Shown one piece after another: positions 62,346 to 64,000 of a DNA stretch of 64,000 nucleotides. The translations under genes and the position numbers were made by a program. The stretch's first letter is position 1; every line of letters starts with the position of its first letter. The stretch comes from an uncultured Eubacteriales bacterium (GTDB taxonomy: Bacteria; Bacillota; Clostridia; Lachnospirales; Lachnospiraceae): the NCBI GenBank assembly GCA_949284175.1, contig CASDVE010000003.1, forward strand, positions 124,001 to 188,000. Direction: 5' to 3'. The notes under the pieces were generated by a model, which was not told the origin of the DNA, did no database searches, and saw only the letters and a program-made list of their open reading frames with translations.

Positions 62346-63140
62346 CTAATGGTTAGGAGTTGCGTTTATTACTTCTTTTACGTGGTTTAAAAATAGTTTT
62401 CGAATGGCTGGATATTCACCAAGCCCTTTTAAAACACAGGTAACAGCAAAGCCAGCGGATTCAAATTGGCTTTTCCAAGACTCCATGTCATCCCCTGCCA
62501 TATCGTGAATGGCATGATCCCCTGCTACGATCATGAAAGGGGCAAGAATGACACGCTTTGGATTATATTTTTTTACCATAGGAAGTACATTTTCGATGCT
62601 TGGATACGCTTCTACGGTTCCTAGAAAAATATTGGAATGCCCCTTTTCTTTAAAGGTGTAATCGAGTCCTGCATAGATGGAATTGGAATAATGGGTGGTA
62701 CCATGTCCCATTAAAACGAGAACTTCATCCTCTTTCAAATCTATAAACTCCTTATAAATAGTATCCACTAAATAATGGTTGTCCTCTGTTGTTGTTAAAA
62801 GAGGAGTGCCAAATTGGATTGTTGAAAAATCAGAAGAGTAAGCAAGAGAATCTTCAATCATAAGTTCATTTTCAATTCCATTGATGACATGGGTTGGTTG
62901 TACAATGACATCGGTTATTCCATCTCGTTTCATGCGTTCAAAGGCTTCTGTTACCGTATCATAATGAATCTGATCTCGCTGTTTTAACTTATTCAGGATG
63001 ATCTTACTAGTCCAAGCACGATAGATTGTATGATCCGGATAGGCTTTTTTAATGTCTTTTTCAATGGCATCAATAGTAACTTTTCTTGTATCATGATAGC
63101 TTGTTCCAAAGCTAACGACTAAAATCGCTTTTTTTGTCAT
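62346..63140 (-). CDS. cbiK: Sirohydrochlorin cobaltochelatase CbiK
   Basis: A 264-residue anaerobic-type cobaltochelatase that inserts Co2+ into sirohydrochlorin. The metal ligands are recognisable as His in MGHGTTH, Glu in GTVEAYPS and His in GDHAIHDMAGDD. No signal peptide, so it is cytoplasmic. ATG 63140 follows AAAAGGAG at the usual distance; a longer frame to 63170 lacks one. It is encoded 10 kb from the main cobalamin cluster and on the other strand, and its transcript would end through the dispersed element. Confidence 0.94.
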   Translation of the reverse strand: MTKKAILVVSFGTSYHDTRKVTIDAIEKDIKKAYPDHTIYRAWTSKIILNKLKQRDQIHYDTVTEAFERMKRDGITDVIVQPTHVINGIENELMIEDSLAYSSDFSTIQFGTPLLTTTEDNHYLVDTIYKEFIDLKEDEVLVLMGHGTTHYSNSIYAGLDYTFKEKGHSNIFLGTVEAYPSIENVLPMVKKYNPKRVILAPFMIVAGDHAIHDMAGDDMESWKSQFESAGFAVTCVLKGLGEYPAIRKLFLNHVKEVINATPNH

Positions 63141-63418
63141 AAATACTCCTTTTATTCTTGGTGTGTACATTTCTATAAAAAATTGATATAGTGAGTAGGT
63201 ATAAATAAGAACAACATTGGCTTATTTCAAATGATGGGTAAGTTTTTATTTGATGAGTTTCTCAGCACTATTTCATCCAAAATATTATATAGTAATTAGT
63301 AATGAAAATCAATGTTAGTGGAGAGATTGGTGGAAATAGTGAAAGATAGCATTCTAAAAATACGTAAATTAGCATATGGTATTATCGAAAAAAGGTAGGA
63401 CAAAGGAGAAAAGAGAAA

Positions 63419-63880
63419 ATGGAAAAAATTAGTATAAAAAAATTATGTGATAATCCTGAATTTTTAGAGGAGAGTGCCATTTGGTTTTCTAAAAAATGGG
63501 GCATTCCAGTGGAAGAATATAAAGAGAGCATACAAGAATGTATTGATAAAAAAATTGGTGTTCCTCAGTGGTATGTTGTAGTGAATGAAAAACAAGAAAT
63601 GATAGGAGGAGCGGGTGTGATAGAAAATGATTTTCATAATCGCAAAGATTTAACGCCGAATCTATGTGCTCTATTTGTAGAAGAGCCATATCGAAAACAG
63701 GGAATTGCAAAATCTATTTTGGATTTTATAAGAAAAGAGATGGGAGCTATGGGGGTTGCAAAATTATATTTAGTAACGGATCACACAGAATTTTATGAGA
63801 AATGTGGTTGGGAGTTTTTAACAATGGTAGAAGATGTAGAAGGAATATTAGAGCGTATGTATGTGGTGGATACGCTCTAA
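63419..63880 (+). CDS. GNAT family N-acetyltransferase
   Basis: A 153-residue acetyltransferase. The acetyl-CoA motif A is FVEEPYRKQGIAKSILDFIR (Q/RxxGxG/A form: RKQGIA), preceded by a beta strand with MIGGAGVIEND. Such proteins acetylate small molecules or protein amines; the substrate cannot be told. AAAGGAGAAAAG precedes the ATG. The 248-base gap upstream has no clear promoter, and the 120 bases after the gene hold nothing I can identify. Confidence 0.88.
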   Translation: MEKISIKKLCDNPEFLEESAIWFSKKWGIPVEEYKESIQECIDKKIGVPQWYVVVNEKQEMIGGAGVIENDFHNRKDLTPNLCALFVEEPYRKQGIAKSILDFIRKEMGAMGVAKLYLVTDHTEFYEKCGWEFLTMVEDVEGILERMYVVDTL

Positions 63881-64000
63881 TAGGGAGATACAAAAGGAAT
63901 AAGTTAGGAATTATGCTTGCATAAGTTTATGATGACCTATTTGTTTTCAATCGAATTTATTGATCAGAAATATGAGCTAATTCATCATTTTTGATCCAGC

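Noticed and set aside
62202-62390. 62-codon open frame across element copy 2
   Set aside because: It crosses the hairpins of the element and the end of cbiK on the other strand; copy 1 does not preserve a comparable frame.

Overview
The window comes from a low-GC, strictly anaerobic Firmicute, most likely a Lachnospiraceae-type gut Clostridium. The reasons are A/T-rich codon use, strong AGGAGG ribosome-binding sites, a single-chain pyruvate:ferredoxin oxidoreductase, an anaerobic-type (CbiG/CbiK/CbiF/CbiH) cobalamin pathway, tRNA-dependent (C5) tetrapyrrole synthesis, and an Ig-like (Big_2) domain relic of the kind common in these bacteria. I do not claim a genus. I saw no rRNA, tRNA, CRISPR array, transposase or prophage gene.

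Layout. 1-4.3 kb: housekeeping genes (a cut-off minus-strand gene, a small DUF2007-like protein, YaaA, a YitT membrane protein, a lone PTS EIIA, DegV). 4.4-7.8 kb: pyruvate carboxylase on the minus strand with its own promoter and structured leader. 8.1-14.5 kb: a sugar locus, with a LacI regulator divergent from an oligo-1,6-glucosidase followed by a binding protein and two ABC permeases. An internal terminator lies between binding protein and permeases, and no ATPase is present. 14.6 kb: a relic of an Ig-like surface protein. 15-19.7 kb: a PilZ / leucine-rich-repeat / VWA / MoxR-type ATPase module. 19.9-33.8 kb: a MATE exporter, highly expressed PFOR with a long leader, a MoaC-like protein that lacks catalytic residues, LrgA/LrgB, a second MATE exporter behind a candidate guanidine-IV (mepA-motif) riboswitch, an orphan EutH, an M24 aminopeptidase and a GH3 glucosidase.

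33.8-51.8 kb: a tetrapyrrole and cobalamin region on the plus strand (tandem-domain CobU, CbiG, precorrin-2 dehydrogenase, HemL, CbiF, HemA, CbiH, a HemC-CobA-HemD triple fusion, CobS, CobT). It is interrupted by rpiB, a coiled-coil protein and a minus-strand block (upp, and a transglutaminase/DUF58/MoxR operon). The cobaltochelatase CbiK is separate at 62.3-63.1 kb. HemA+HemL make 5-aminolevulinate, the fusion protein carries it (after HemB, not here) to precorrin-2, and the remaining genes cover part of ring contraction and nucleotide-loop assembly.

52.0-55.2 kb: the most likely accessory system, a tightly packed, overlapping three-gene cassette of a DUF262 protein, a DUF3696-type AAA ATPase and an unrecognised 279-residue protein. 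It looks like an anti-phage defence island and recalls Menshen-type systems, though I could not check this. 55.3-64 kb: a DMT exporter, an ABC1/UbiB kinase with a phasin-like partner, pirin behind a MhqR-like palindrome, a cytosolic GH20 hexosaminidase, CbiK and a GNAT acetyltransferase.

Two copies of a ~100-base two-hairpin element (4309-4409 and 62225-62325) sit in the same place: between a bidirectional terminator and the 3' end of a convergent minus-strand gene.
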